DNA of 64,000 nt from Pyruvatibacter sp. HU-CL02332 (GTDB lineage Bacteria > Pseudomonadota > Alphaproteobacteria > CGMCC-115125): positions 1,217,501 to 1,281,500 of the forward strand of contig NZ_BAABWK010000001.1 in NCBI RefSeq assembly GCF_040362765.1, given 5' to 3'. The translations under genes and the position numbers were made by a program. A model generated the notes under the pieces. The model saw only the letters and a program-made list of their open reading frames with translations. It was not told the origin of the DNA and ran no database searches. This document shows, piece after piece, positions 29,522 through 37,630 of this stretch. Each line of letters begins with the position of its first letter. Position 1 is the first letter of the stretch.

Positions 29522-30898
29522 ATGCCGAAAGACGCCGCTATGCCTTCTTCTGCCAGCCAAGCGACAGCCTCCAGTGACATTGCATCCACTGGTGCACAAC
29601 GCCTGTCGCGCGCGACGCTCATGGCACACTTTGAGCGCGTGCGCGCTGCAACTGAAAGCCTGGCTGCCCCGCTGACGCCGGAAGACCAGATGCTGCAATC
29701 CATGGAGGATGCAAGCCCGGCCCGCTGGCATCGTGCGCACACCACATGGTTCTTTGAGACATTTGTCTTGAAGCCACACGACGCGACCTATCAGCCGGTC
29801 GACCCAATCTACGACTATCTGTTCAATTCCTACTATCAGGCCGTCGGCCCGCAATACCCGCGCCCGAACCGTGGGCTGGTCTCGCGCCCCAGCGTGGCGG
29901 AAGTGGGAATATATCGAAGCCAGGTCGATGCGGCGCTCCTGGGCTTTGCCCAGTCCACTGACGACGACACATGGCAAACCATTGCGCCGTTGATTGAGCT
30001 GGGACTGCATCACGAACAGCAGCATCAGGAACTACTCGTCACAGACCTGAAACACGCCCTGTCCTTCAACCCGATGTGGCCTGCAATCTATCCAGCACCT
30101 GAACATCAAAGCGATGCAGCATCTGCTCTTGGCTGGGTCGACTTTCCCGGCGGCATCACCATATGCGGCCACTCCGGTGATCTAGCCAATGACGGGTTTG
30201 CCTATGACTGCGAAGGCCCGCGCCATCAGGTGCTGATGCGCGACTACGCGCTGGCAACCCGACCTACGACGAATGCGGAGTATCTCGAATTTGTTCGTGA
30301 TGGCGGATATGCAGACCCACGTTGGTGGCATGCCGAAGGATGGGACCGGGCGCAGGCAGATAACTGGCATGCCCCGCTTTACTGGATACAGGACGACACA
30401 GCGTCCGACACCTGGACAACCTACACACTGCATGGCCGCGTTGCCGTGAACCCACATGAGCCCGTGTGCCACATCTCTTTCTTTGAAGCAGCCGCCTATG
30501 CTGCATGGCGCAGCGAACAGGGCGACGACGTACGTCTGCCAACCGAGTTTGAACTTGAACACGCTGCCGCAGGACTTGAACCGACAGGCAACTTTGCCGG
30601 CACGCAGCCCGGACAATCCGCACTGCACCCCAAAGCTGCAGACCACGCAGGACAACTTGAGCAGGTGTTTGGCGACGTATGGGAATGGACACAGAGCGCA
30701 TACACGCCATATCCCGGTTTCAAACCGGTCGCCGGTGCCATTGGTGAGTACAATGGCAAGTTCATGGCCAATCAGATGGTCCTGCGCGGCGGCAGCGTCG
30801 CCACGGCTGAGAACCACATGCGTGCGACCTACCGAAACTTTTTCCCTGCCCATGCACGATGGCAATTCTCAGGGTTGCGCCTTGCACGCGACACTTAA
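29522..30898 (+). CDS. egtB: Ergothioneine biosynthesis protein EgtB (hercynine sulfoxide synthase)
   Basis: A 458-residue protein. The N-terminal DinB-type half contributes the three-His iron site: WHRAH (about 70-73) and LHHEQQHQE (about 163-170). The C-terminal half is a formylglycine-generating-enzyme-like domain (HISFFEAAAYAAWRS, RLPTEFELEHAA, VFGDVWEWTQSAYTPYPGF, LRGGSVAT). EgtB joins hercynine to cysteine or gamma-glutamylcysteine with O2. The start is uncertain (ATG 29522 or 29540; an in-frame TTG at 29483 is less likely). Its partner egtD lies 77 bp downstream. No egtA, egtC or egtE is nearby. Confidence 0.92.
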   Translation: MPKDAAMPSSASQATASSDIASTGAQRLSRATLMAHFERVRAATESLAAPLTPEDQMLQSMEDASPARWHRAHTTWFFETFVLKPHDATYQPVDPIYDYLFNSYYQAVGPQYPRPNRGLVSRPSVAEVGIYRSQVDAALLGFAQSTDDDTWQTIAPLIELGLHHEQQHQELLVTDLKHALSFNPMWPAIYPAPEHQSDAASALGWVDFPGGITICGHSGDLANDGFAYDCEGPRHQVLMRDYALATRPTTNAEYLEFVRDGGYADPRWWHAEGWDRAQADNWHAPLYWIQDDTASDTWTTYTLHGRVAVNPHEPVCHISFFEAAAYAAWRSEQGDDVRLPTEFELEHAAAGLEPTGNFAGTQPGQSALHPKAADHAGQLEQVFGDVWEWTQSAYTPYPGFKPVAGAIGEYNGKFMANQMVLRGGSVATAENHMRATYRNFFPAHARWQFSGLRLARDT

Positions 30899-30975
30899 TA
30901 GTCCCACATCACAAAGCCTGCCAAGAAGCCTGAACGGCCAATCCACAGCCCGACCAGCATCGGGAAGGAAACAAT

Positions 30976-31989
30976 ATGACCGCCCACGACACGACAACAC
31001 TTGATCGACCCGACATCGACTCCTCCGCACTCGCGTTCTTCGTAGACGAAAAGCCTGCGCTGGCGACATTTCTTGATGATGCCATGACAGGCCTTGCCGC
31101 CTCTCCCAAGCGGATCGCGCCCAAGTACTTTTACGATGAGCGCGGCTCCGAGCTGTTCGACAAGATTTGTCAGACTCCGGAATATTATCCAACCCGCACG
31201 GAACTTGGCCTTCTCAAGAAGCACGGTGCGGACATTGCCAGGGCCGTTGGCCCGGACTGTCTGGTGGTTGAATACGGCGCGGGCTCAAGCCTCAAGATAC
31301 GCCGCCTGCTCGAGGCCCTCGACAAGCCGGCGGGCTATGTAGCTGTCGATATCAGCCGCGACTACCTGCACGGCCAGATGAGCGGCCTTGCCGGCGACAT
31401 GCCGGAGATTGCCGTCGGTGCCATTTGTGCCGATTTCACGCAGGGTTTCGACCTGCCCGCAGAAACCCGAAATCTGGGCACACGCAAGCTTGGTTTCCTG
31501 CCCGGCTCGACAATCGGTAACTTTGTGCCTGCCGAGGCCGAAGCCCTTTTGGCACGTAGCACCAAACTGCTGGGCAAGGGTGGCCAGTTCCTCATCGGCG
31601 TTGACCTGAAGAAGCCAAAACACATTCTGGATGCCGCCTATGACGATGGCGCCGGGGTCACAGCGGCCTTCAACCTGAACCTGCTCAAAAGGATGCAGTC
31701 AGAGCTGGGCGCGGAGCTCAACGAGGGCGGATTTTCCCACGTGGCCTTTTACAATGGCGATCAGGGCCGCGTGGAAATGCACCTGGAAGCCAAAGGCCCA
31801 CAGACAATTCGTCTGGAAGGCCAGAATTTCGACTTTGATGACGGCGAGCGCATTCACACGGAAAGCTCTTACAAGTATGAGCCTCAGGAGTTCGCAGATA
31901 TGGCCAAAAAGGCCGGATTTGTGCCGCGCGGTCTGTGGACAGACGTGGATGGCCTGTTCTCGCTCCACCTGCTGGAAGTCGCCGGTTAA
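30976..31989 (+). CDS. egtD: L-histidine N(alpha)-methyltransferase EgtD
   Basis: A 337-residue protein. KYFYDERGSELFDKICQTPEYYPTR marks EgtD. The SAM site is VVEYGAGSSLKIRRLL, and LGFLPGSTIGNFVPAEA is also characteristic. EgtD trimethylates histidine to hercynine, the substrate of EgtB, so the pair makes the thiol antioxidant ergothioneine once a C-S lyase acts. GGAAGGAA lies just before the ATG. Confidence 0.93.
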   Translation: MTAHDTTTLDRPDIDSSALAFFVDEKPALATFLDDAMTGLAASPKRIAPKYFYDERGSELFDKICQTPEYYPTRTELGLLKKHGADIARAVGPDCLVVEYGAGSSLKIRRLLEALDKPAGYVAVDISRDYLHGQMSGLAGDMPEIAVGAICADFTQGFDLPAETRNLGTRKLGFLPGSTIGNFVPAEAEALLARSTKLLGKGGQFLIGVDLKKPKHILDAAYDDGAGVTAAFNLNLLKRMQSELGAELNEGGFSHVAFYNGDQGRVEMHLEAKGPQTIRLEGQNFDFDDGERIHTESSYKYEPQEFADMAKKAGFVPRGLWTDVDGLFSLHLLEVAG

Positions 31990-32039
31990 CCGCCTGAAAT
32001 CACTGCATTTGCGGTTGCAGGCCTAATCGTCATATTGTC

Positions 32040-32107
32040 CTCATGGAAGCGGGCCATGGTGCCCGTACCGGCAGGAAATTTCGCCGATTCGGCAAAGTTT
32101 CCATGAG
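32040..32107 (+). other. Potential structured RNA in the rsfS leader
   Basis: CTCATGGAA (32040-32048) pairs perfectly with TTCCATGAG (32099-32107). Enclosed are CGGGC-catggt-GCCCG (32050-32065) and GCCG-att-CGGC (32083-32093), giving a three-way-junction shape. It lies 55 bp upstream of the unusual rsfS start. It matches no riboswitch I recognise, and there is no T-run. A pure reading of complementarity. Confidence 0.35.
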
Positions 32108-32161
32108 CCGGCACCCTTCCCCACAAATGAAATGGGTGGAGGGCAAAAGTGGAGCTGAAAC

Positions 32162-32587
32162 CTGAGTATCGACTATGCTGGCCAAGAGGCCAAAGCGGCG
32201 GAAGAGACATCTTTCGCAGGCACACAGTCAGAAGACCACAACCAGTCCGACCGGCTTCGCGCAGCAGCGCTGGCGTGTCTTGAAGACACCAAGGCCGAAG
32301 ACGTTGTCACCATCGAACTCGCAGGCAAATCATCTATGGCCGACTGCATGGTAATCGCCAGCGGCCGGTCACAGCGCCATGTGGGGTCTGTTGCGGACTA
32401 TCTGGTTGAGGCCCTGAAGAAAGCAGGCTGCAAGGCACCGCGTGTTGAAGGCATGACCCATGCTGATTGGGTCCTGATCGACGCCGGTGACGTTGTCATC
32501 CATGTTTTCCGTCCGGAAGTGCGGGATTTCTACAATCTTGAGCGCCTCTGGTCCTCTGACATGCCCGAAGACCAGTTGGCCAACTAG
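32162..32587 (+). CDS. rsfS: Ribosomal silencing factor RsfS, apparent CTG start
   Basis: The RsfS family sequence is clear (DTKAEDVVTIELAGKSSMAD, VIASGRSQRHVGSVADYL, DWVLIDAGDVVIHVF, REFYNLE-like RDFYNLERLW). The conserved N-terminal helix (LRAAALACLEDTKAED) lies upstream of the first ATG at 32336. The frame is open back to a TGA at 32156, and between there and 32336 there is no ATG, GTG or TTG. CTG at 32162 has GGAG seven bases before it and gives 141 residues. A 20-codon frame ending TGA at 32163-32165 overlaps it, as in other coupled pairs here. RsfS blocks subunit joining by binding L14. An error in the sequence is the alternative. Confidence 0.8.
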   Translation: MSIDYAGQEAKAAEETSFAGTQSEDHNQSDRLRAAALACLEDTKAEDVVTIELAGKSSMADCMVIASGRSQRHVGSVADYLVEALKKAGCKAPRVEGMTHADWVLIDAGDVVIHVFRPEVRDFYNLERLWSSDMPEDQLAN

Positions 32588-32639
32588 CCAGCTGCAGGAC
32601 GCTCCTGCCTGAGTGCAGGCGCAGACAAAGAAGAACACA

Positions 32640-33104
32640 ATGCGCATCACCGTCTGCGCCATAGGCCGCATGCGTGACAAGAATGAGCGCGCGCTTGCCG
32701 ACGATTACCTCTCACGGGCACAGGCTCTGGGCCGGAATCTGGGCATCACGGACATCAAGACAATCGAGCTGGACGCAAAGCCAACCAGAGAACTGGAAGG
32801 CGAGGCCTTGCTGGCTGCCTTGCCTGACAACGCGTTCATCATCGCCATGGACGAAACAGGCAAACAGCGGCCAAGTCGTGATCTGGCAAAATGGCTGGAT
32901 ACCCTGAAGGACGGCACCCACCGCGACATTGCTTTTGTGATTGGTGGGGCAGATGGCCACAGCGCCGCGGTAAAAACCAAGGCGAACGCTACGCTGTCCC
33001 TGGGCGCCATGACTTGGCCGCATATGCTGGCCAGAATCATGCTGCTTGAGCAGGTCTATCGGGCCATATCCATTCTGGCTCGCCACCCTTATCATCGCGA
33101 CTAG
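32640..33104 (+). CDS. rlmH: 23S rRNA (pseudouridine1915-N3)-methyltransferase RlmH
   Basis: A 154-residue SPOUT methyltransferase, starting MRITVCAIGRMRDKNERALADDY. FIIAMDETGKQRPSRDLA, FVIGGADGHS and the C-terminal LARIMLLEQVYRAISILARHPYHRD are the family hallmarks, including the trefoil-knot SAM site. It modifies helix 69 of 23S rRNA. An in-frame start nine codons earlier is less likely. It follows rsfS by 52 bp as in most alphaproteobacteria. Confidence 0.95.
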   Translation: MRITVCAIGRMRDKNERALADDYLSRAQALGRNLGITDIKTIELDAKPTRELEGEALLAALPDNAFIIAMDETGKQRPSRDLAKWLDTLKDGTHRDIAFVIGGADGHSAAVKTKANATLSLGAMTWPHMLARIMLLEQVYRAISILARHPYHRD

Positions 33105-33120
33105 TCACCAAGACCAGATG

Positions 33121-33154
33121 GTGAGTCGGAATCTCCAGTGAGTCGGAGTTTCCA
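33121..33154. repeat. Imperfect tandem 17-bp repeat
   Basis: GTGAGTCGGAATCTCCA (33121-33137) and GTGAGTCGGAGTTTCCA (33138-33154) are adjacent and match at 15 of 17 positions. It lies between rlmH and the gpmI-like gene, with no coding role visible. Confidence 0.7.
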
Positions 33155-33189
33155 AATCACCCACAGCAGGCCACAAGACCAAAAACATC

Positions 33190-34698
33190 ATGAGACTTTT
33201 CGGCCGACCCAAAACAACTGGCGACGCACCTGCGCGCCCCGTCGTCGTGGCCATGCTGCAGGGATGGGGCGCGGTTGCAGACAATCCCCGCGCGCCGATT
33301 TTCAGCACCCGTACGCCAGCCTTCAACCGCCTGGCCCAGCGCGCTGCTGCAACATCCATAGCCCCTGCCACCACGCCCACAAGTATGAGCAGCGCCCTTG
33401 CAGCAATTGCGGAGGGCAACAGTGCTGTTGCGCCCAGCTCACCTCTGGAGGCGGTCCTTCGGGCCCCCGGCGGCTTGGCGGAACACGCGGGCTTTCAGTC
33501 TTTCGTCAAAGACCTGACGCGTGTTGGGGGTGATTGCCACCTTCTGTGCTGCCTGACATCCTCGGGCATTGAAGGGTTCACAGCTCACGCTGCAAAAATC
33601 GCAGCCAATCTCAGTCATGCAGGCGTTCGCGTCTGGGTCCACGCCATCCTGGATGGCCGAGATACAGCGCCTGATGCTGCACTGGGCGCCCTGCACGAGT
33701 TTCACGAAGATGTAGCAGGCGTTGACACGGTGCGCTTTGCAACCGTGTCCGGCCGGGCCTTCGCCCTCGACGAAACAGCAGATGCCAAGGCACTGGCTTT
33801 AGTGCGCGATGCCATCGTTGATGCGAGCCCGCAGCAACGCAGCGGTCTTGCGCAGTACATCGATGCCCAAAACCAGACAGGCGTGAATGATGGAGACATC
33901 AAACCTGCAGCGGACCAGACCTATCCAGGCCTGCGCAGTGACGACGCCTTATTGGTTCTTCATCCGCAGGCAGATGGTTTTTCAGACCTGCTGAAAGTTC
34001 TGGTGCCCGGCGATACACTGGATGTGCCTTCGGCACGCCCTTCCACACTATCCGCCTGTAGGCGGATGATCGGCTGGCCACAAGCCGGCACGTCGCCCGC
34101 AGCACAGGCGCGCCAGCCCCTGTCGTTGTTTCAACCCTCCCATCCTCGACTGCCTGACATTGTGCGCAGCGCAGATCTGAGCCTGATGATGGCCGCGCCG
34201 CGTCACGAGCACACATTGTGGGCGGCGTCCGTTGAAGGGTGCACGCCCAAGGCCAGCAAGACATTGGTGGCAACGAACGCTCTGGAAGCGGCAGATGCTG
34301 CCGTTCGCGCTATCAAGGAAGACAAGACCGACGTAATTTTCGCGTTGCTGGCAGGTGTGCCGGCGGCAGCGCGCATGCCGGGCAGCCGATCACTTGATCC
34401 AGCGGCCCGCCGCATCATTGAACAACAGGACAAGGGACTGGGCCGGATCGCAGCCATCATCGAGCGGCGCGGCGGCACATTGATGGCCATCGGCACCGAT
34501 ACGAGCCTTGGCCTTGCAACGTCGCTTCCCTGCCTCATTCATGGCGGCCCGTGCACAAGCGACACACCGCTTAACGCGGGCACACTTGCCGACATTGCAC
34601 CCACCATCCTCGATCTGGCAGGCGCACAGCCCCATGAGCAGCTGTCCGGCATGTCACTTCTGGCCCATGAGGAGGTCATTGATGCGGCGGCATCGTGA
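33190..34698 (+). CDS. Degenerate GpmI (cofactor-independent phosphoglycerate mutase) homologue, probably inactive
   Basis: A 502-residue protein. Homology to GpmI is supported by VVVAMLQGWGAVADNPRAPIFSTRTPA, by VWVHAILDGRDTAPDAAL (equivalent to HAFLDGRDTPP) and by TLADIAPTILDLAGA, and by its place next to envC and yibQ-type genes as in Escherichia coli gpmM-envC-yibQ. Catalytic metal ligands are mostly missing. The first Asp (DGxG) is Gln24, GNSEVGH has become GNSAVAP (Ser78 kept), the DMVGH and ADHGN segments are not recognisable (only GTDTS remains), and the H near SAGGVHSH is gone. Phosphoglycerate mutase activity therefore seems unlikely. The fold may be retained for a cell-wall-linked role. 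It overlaps the next gene by 17 bases. Confidence 0.7.
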   Translation: MRLFGRPKTTGDAPARPVVVAMLQGWGAVADNPRAPIFSTRTPAFNRLAQRAAATSIAPATTPTSMSSALAAIAEGNSAVAPSSPLEAVLRAPGGLAEHAGFQSFVKDLTRVGGDCHLLCCLTSSGIEGFTAHAAKIAANLSHAGVRVWVHAILDGRDTAPDAALGALHEFHEDVAGVDTVRFATVSGRAFALDETADAKALALVRDAIVDASPQQRSGLAQYIDAQNQTGVNDGDIKPAADQTYPGLRSDDALLVLHPQADGFSDLLKVLVPGDTLDVPSARPSTLSACRRMIGWPQAGTSPAAQARQPLSLFQPSHPRLPDIVRSADLSLMMAAPRHEHTLWAASVEGCTPKASKTLVATNALEAADAAVRAIKEDKTDVIFALLAGVPAAARMPGSRSLDPAARRIIEQQDKGLGRIAAIIERRGGTLMAIGTDTSLGLATSLPCLIHGGPCTSDTPLNAGTLADIAPTILDLAGAQPHEQLSGMSLLAHEEVIDAAAS

Positions 34699-35926
34699 CA
34701 TCTCATTTACATCGACACTGGCAATTGCCCTTGCCGTTGCCTGGCCGTCCGGACATGCGCAGGAAACACGCATAGACCCCGCCCAGGCAGAAGAACTTAT
34801 GGAAGTGGAGCGTGCCCTTGGCGGCGCGTCATCCTCTCGGGATGCCGCTGAAGCCAAGGCCAAGGCAGCGGCCCGCGCGGTGCTGCGCCTGCGTGAAGAA
34901 CTGGTAGCCGCCGGTGACCGGGCCGCCGCGCTGGAAACCGCAGTCAGCGAAAATCAGTCTCACATTGAAGGTCTCGTTGCCGCCCGCGCAGTAAGCGAAG
35001 CATTGCTGGCTACACGGCGAGAGCAACTCGTTGAAAGCCTTGCCGCCCTCCAGCGCCTCGACCTCGAACCACCGCCCGCTTTGCTGGTGAAGCCGCAGGA
35101 TGCCTTGGCGGCAGCGCGCGGAGCGATGCTTCTGGGTACGCTGGTACCAGAGTTGAAGAGCGTCGCAGACGATCTGTCAGAGCAGATCAAGAGCCTTGAG
35201 GACCTGACCCGCACCATCACCAGCCAGCGCGAACAGCTGACCCAGGACGTGGCAGCCCTGAATGTTGAGCAGCGCCGGATTGATGAATTGCTGGTCGCCA
35301 AGCGCGAAGAGGAACTCATAAGCTCCACCGATGCCAAGCGCGCCGCAGACAAATATGCAGAACTGGCAGGCCGCGCCCGCTCCCTGCGCGATTTGCTGGG
35401 CGGTCTGGAGGAGGATGTGCCGACATTTGCGGCCCTGCGCCCCGGCGATGATGCTGAAACAGCACCGCCCGCCTTCTCAACCCTGCGCGGCACCCTGCGA
35501 AGCCCTGCAACAGGAAGGATTATCCAGCGTTTTGGTTCCGATGACGGCTCAGGCAGTCCCTCTCAGGGGGTCAGCTTACGTGCACGGGCCGGGGGGCAGG
35601 TCGTAAGCCCTGCGGATGCCGAAATCGTGTTTGCGGGGCCATTTCGCAGTTATGGCAACGTGTTGATAATCACCCCAGGCGACAATTACCTTATTGTTAT
35701 CGCTGGATTGGCTGAGATTTACGCCGGACCAGGCCAGCAGTTGCTTGCCGGTGAGCCCATTGGGCGGCTTCCGACGGGCTCAAATGCGGCAAATGGTGGC
35801 CAAAATGGGCTTCTGGAGGCCGGTAGAGGTGCAGGTAATACACCTGTGCTCTATATAGAGATGAGAAAAGACGGGAAACCGGTTGATCCGGCCCCGTGGA
35901 TCAGGTTTCAGGGCCGCCCGGCCTAG
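34682..35926 (+). CDS. EnvC-like murein hydrolase activator (LytM/M23 domain)
   Basis: A 414-residue protein starting MRRHRDISFTSTLAIALAVAWPSGHA, a Sec signal peptide cut near GHAQ, with GGAGG six bases upstream. Residues about 45-270 are long charged coiled coil. The C terminus (about 290-410) is a LytM domain: GRIIQRFG, GVSLRARAGGQVVSPADAEIVFAGPFRSYGNVLII, PVLYIEMRKDGKPVDPAPWI. The His ligands of active M23 endopeptidases are missing, which is the EnvC pattern. It should activate periplasmic amidases during septum splitting. Next to ctpA. Confidence 0.88.
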   Translation: MRRHRDISFTSTLAIALAVAWPSGHAQETRIDPAQAEELMEVERALGGASSSRDAAEAKAKAAARAVLRLREELVAAGDRAAALETAVSENQSHIEGLVAARAVSEALLATRREQLVESLAALQRLDLEPPPALLVKPQDALAAARGAMLLGTLVPELKSVADDLSEQIKSLEDLTRTITSQREQLTQDVAALNVEQRRIDELLVAKREEELISSTDAKRAADKYAELAGRARSLRDLLGGLEEDVPTFAALRPGDDAETAPPAFSTLRGTLRSPATGRIIQRFGSDDGSGSPSQGVSLRARAGGQVVSPADAEIVFAGPFRSYGNVLIITPGDNYLIVIAGLAEIYAGPGQQLLAGEPIGRLPTGSNAANGGQNGLLEAGRGAGNTPVLYIEMRKDGKPVDPAPWIRFQGRPA

Positions 35927-36045
35927 GCAGAATGCGTCTTGAGCATCGCGCTTAGGCCACAATCTGGCGGAATTGTAACTGGTACGAGATCAAGAGCGGC
36001 AGCACCGTGTGCGCGTCGGTCAGATGTGAGAATGAAGGGTAGCGA

Positions 36046-37401
36046 ATGATGCACCGTACGGTGATTGCAGGGGCCGCAGGCCTGGTGAGCCTGGCTCTTG
36101 TAGGGATTTTTGCCCTTGATGCGGGCCCGACCCGTGGTGGTGCGGAAGCCGCAAGTTCTGAGACATACCGGCAGCTAAACCTGTTTGGCGATGTATTCGA
36201 GCGGGTCCGCGCAGACTATGTCGAAGAGCCGGCTGACGCTGATCTGATCGATAACGCGATCAACGGCATGCTGACATCACTCGACCCGCATTCAAGCTAC
36301 CTCAACCCCAAGACCTTCCGCGATATGCAGGTGCAAACCCGCGGCGAATTTGGCGGACTTGGCATCGAAGTCACCATGGAAGAGGGCTTTGTCAAAGTCG
36401 TTGCCCCCATCGATGACACACCGGCAGACAAAGCAGGCCTGCGCGCCAATGATCTGATCACCCATCTGGATGGTGAGCCGGTGCTTGGCCTCACGCTTTC
36501 AGCTGCGGTTGAAAAGATGCGCGGACCAGTCAACGCCCCCATCACCGTGACAATCGTTCGACAGGGCCGCAACGAAGCCTTTGACGTAACGGTCGTGCGC
36601 GACATCATTCGCATCAAGTCCGTGCGCTACAAGCGCGACGAAGGCGTGGGCTATATCCGCGTCACAACATTCAACGAGCAGACATCAGACGGTGTGCGTG
36701 CCGCTCTGCGCGAAATGTCGGACATGCCCGGCTTCGTTGTGGATCTGCGCAACAACCCCGGCGGTCTGCTGGATCAGGCCATTGAGGTCTCCGACATCTT
36801 CCTTGAAAAGGGCGAAGTCGTTTCAACCCGCGGCCGCTATCCTGAAGACACCCAACGGTACAACTCGCGCCCCGGCGATCTTGCCAACGGCAAGCAGGTA
36901 GTCGTGCTCGTGAATGGCGGATCCGCTTCAGCGTCGGAAATCGTCGCCGGTGCCCTGCAGGATCATGAGCGTGCACTGGTGCTTGGCACCCGCTCCTTTG
37001 GCAAGGGCTCTGTACAGACCATCATCCCACTTGGTTCCGATGGCGCCATTCGCCTGACAACAGCCCGCTACTACACACCAGCCGGCCGGTCGATCCAGGC
37101 CAAGGGCATTACGCCAGATATCAAGGTCGAGCAGAACGTGCCGGAAGACGAAGACATCCGCACAACCGGTGAAGCCGGACTGGCGGGCCATCTGGCCGCT
37201 GAAGACGAGGACGAAAAGGGTGGGTCATCCGCCTACGTGCCTCGAGATGCCAAAGATGACCTTCAACTCATCTATGCCCGTGACCTGATCCTCGGCAAGC
37301 GGACATATGATCCGGCAAATCCGGCGCCAACTGCTGATGCAAGCGCCGCAGCAGGTGCTGGAAGCGAAGGCGGCGCTGCTATGGCCCCGATTCCCAACTA
37401 A
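36046..37401 (+). CDS. ctpA: Carboxy-terminal processing protease CtpA (S41)
   Basis: A 451-residue exported protease with an N-terminal hydrophobic segment (about 5-25), a PDZ domain (about 95-175, GGLGIEVTMEEGFVKVVAPID) and a C-terminal S41 domain. The Ser/Lys dyad is probably S295 (GGSASASEIVAG) and K320 (SFGKGSVQT), 25 residues apart as in Prc. The C terminus is Ala/Gly-rich. CtpA degrades periplasmic proteins and in alphaproteobacteria acts on cell-wall hydrolases, matching the envC and deacetylase neighbours. Confidence 0.93.
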   Translation: MMHRTVIAGAAGLVSLALVGIFALDAGPTRGGAEAASSETYRQLNLFGDVFERVRADYVEEPADADLIDNAINGMLTSLDPHSSYLNPKTFRDMQVQTRGEFGGLGIEVTMEEGFVKVVAPIDDTPADKAGLRANDLITHLDGEPVLGLTLSAAVEKMRGPVNAPITVTIVRQGRNEAFDVTVVRDIIRIKSVRYKRDEGVGYIRVTTFNEQTSDGVRAALREMSDMPGFVVDLRNNPGGLLDQAIEVSDIFLEKGEVVSTRGRYPEDTQRYNSRPGDLANGKQVVVLVNGGSASASEIVAGALQDHERALVLGTRSFGKGSVQTIIPLGSDGAIRLTTARYYTPAGRSIQAKGITPDIKVEQNVPEDEDIRTTGEAGLAGHLAAEDEDEKGGSSAYVPRDAKDDLQLIYARDLILGKRTYDPANPAPTADASAAAGAGSEGGAAMAPIPN

Positions 37402-37413
37402 TGCGCCAATTGG

Positions 37414-37507
37414 TCAGGGGTTAGCGACCCTAACTCCTGATTTCTTTCATTTCGTTCATCTTATCCGGCCACGGCGACCTCAAAAGGTCTTCCGTGGCCG
37501 GATTCCT
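37414..37507 (+). terminator. Double stem-loop terminator after ctpA
   Basis: The first hairpin TCAGGGGTTAG/CTAACTCCTGA (37414-37440, one mismatch) is followed by TTTCTTT. The second has an 11-bp perfect stem TCCGGCCACGG/CCGTGGCCGGA (37464-37502) with an inner GACC/GGTC and then TTCCTTT. Both end ctpA transcription, so the next gene probably has its own promoter. Confidence 0.8.
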
Positions 37508-37630
37508 TTAAGCCAGCCTGCCCCGTGTTAAGCGTGACTGGACGCACGGCGCGCAAGCCCTTATGCCAGCACAGATAAACCGCTATCGTGAGCGCTCTTG
37601 AATTCATATCGGTGCACCCACCTGCCTGCC

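Noticed and set aside
32336-32587. ATG at 32336 as the rsfS start
   Set aside because: It would remove the conserved N-terminal helix and the first beta strand of RsfS, and no ribosome site precedes it.
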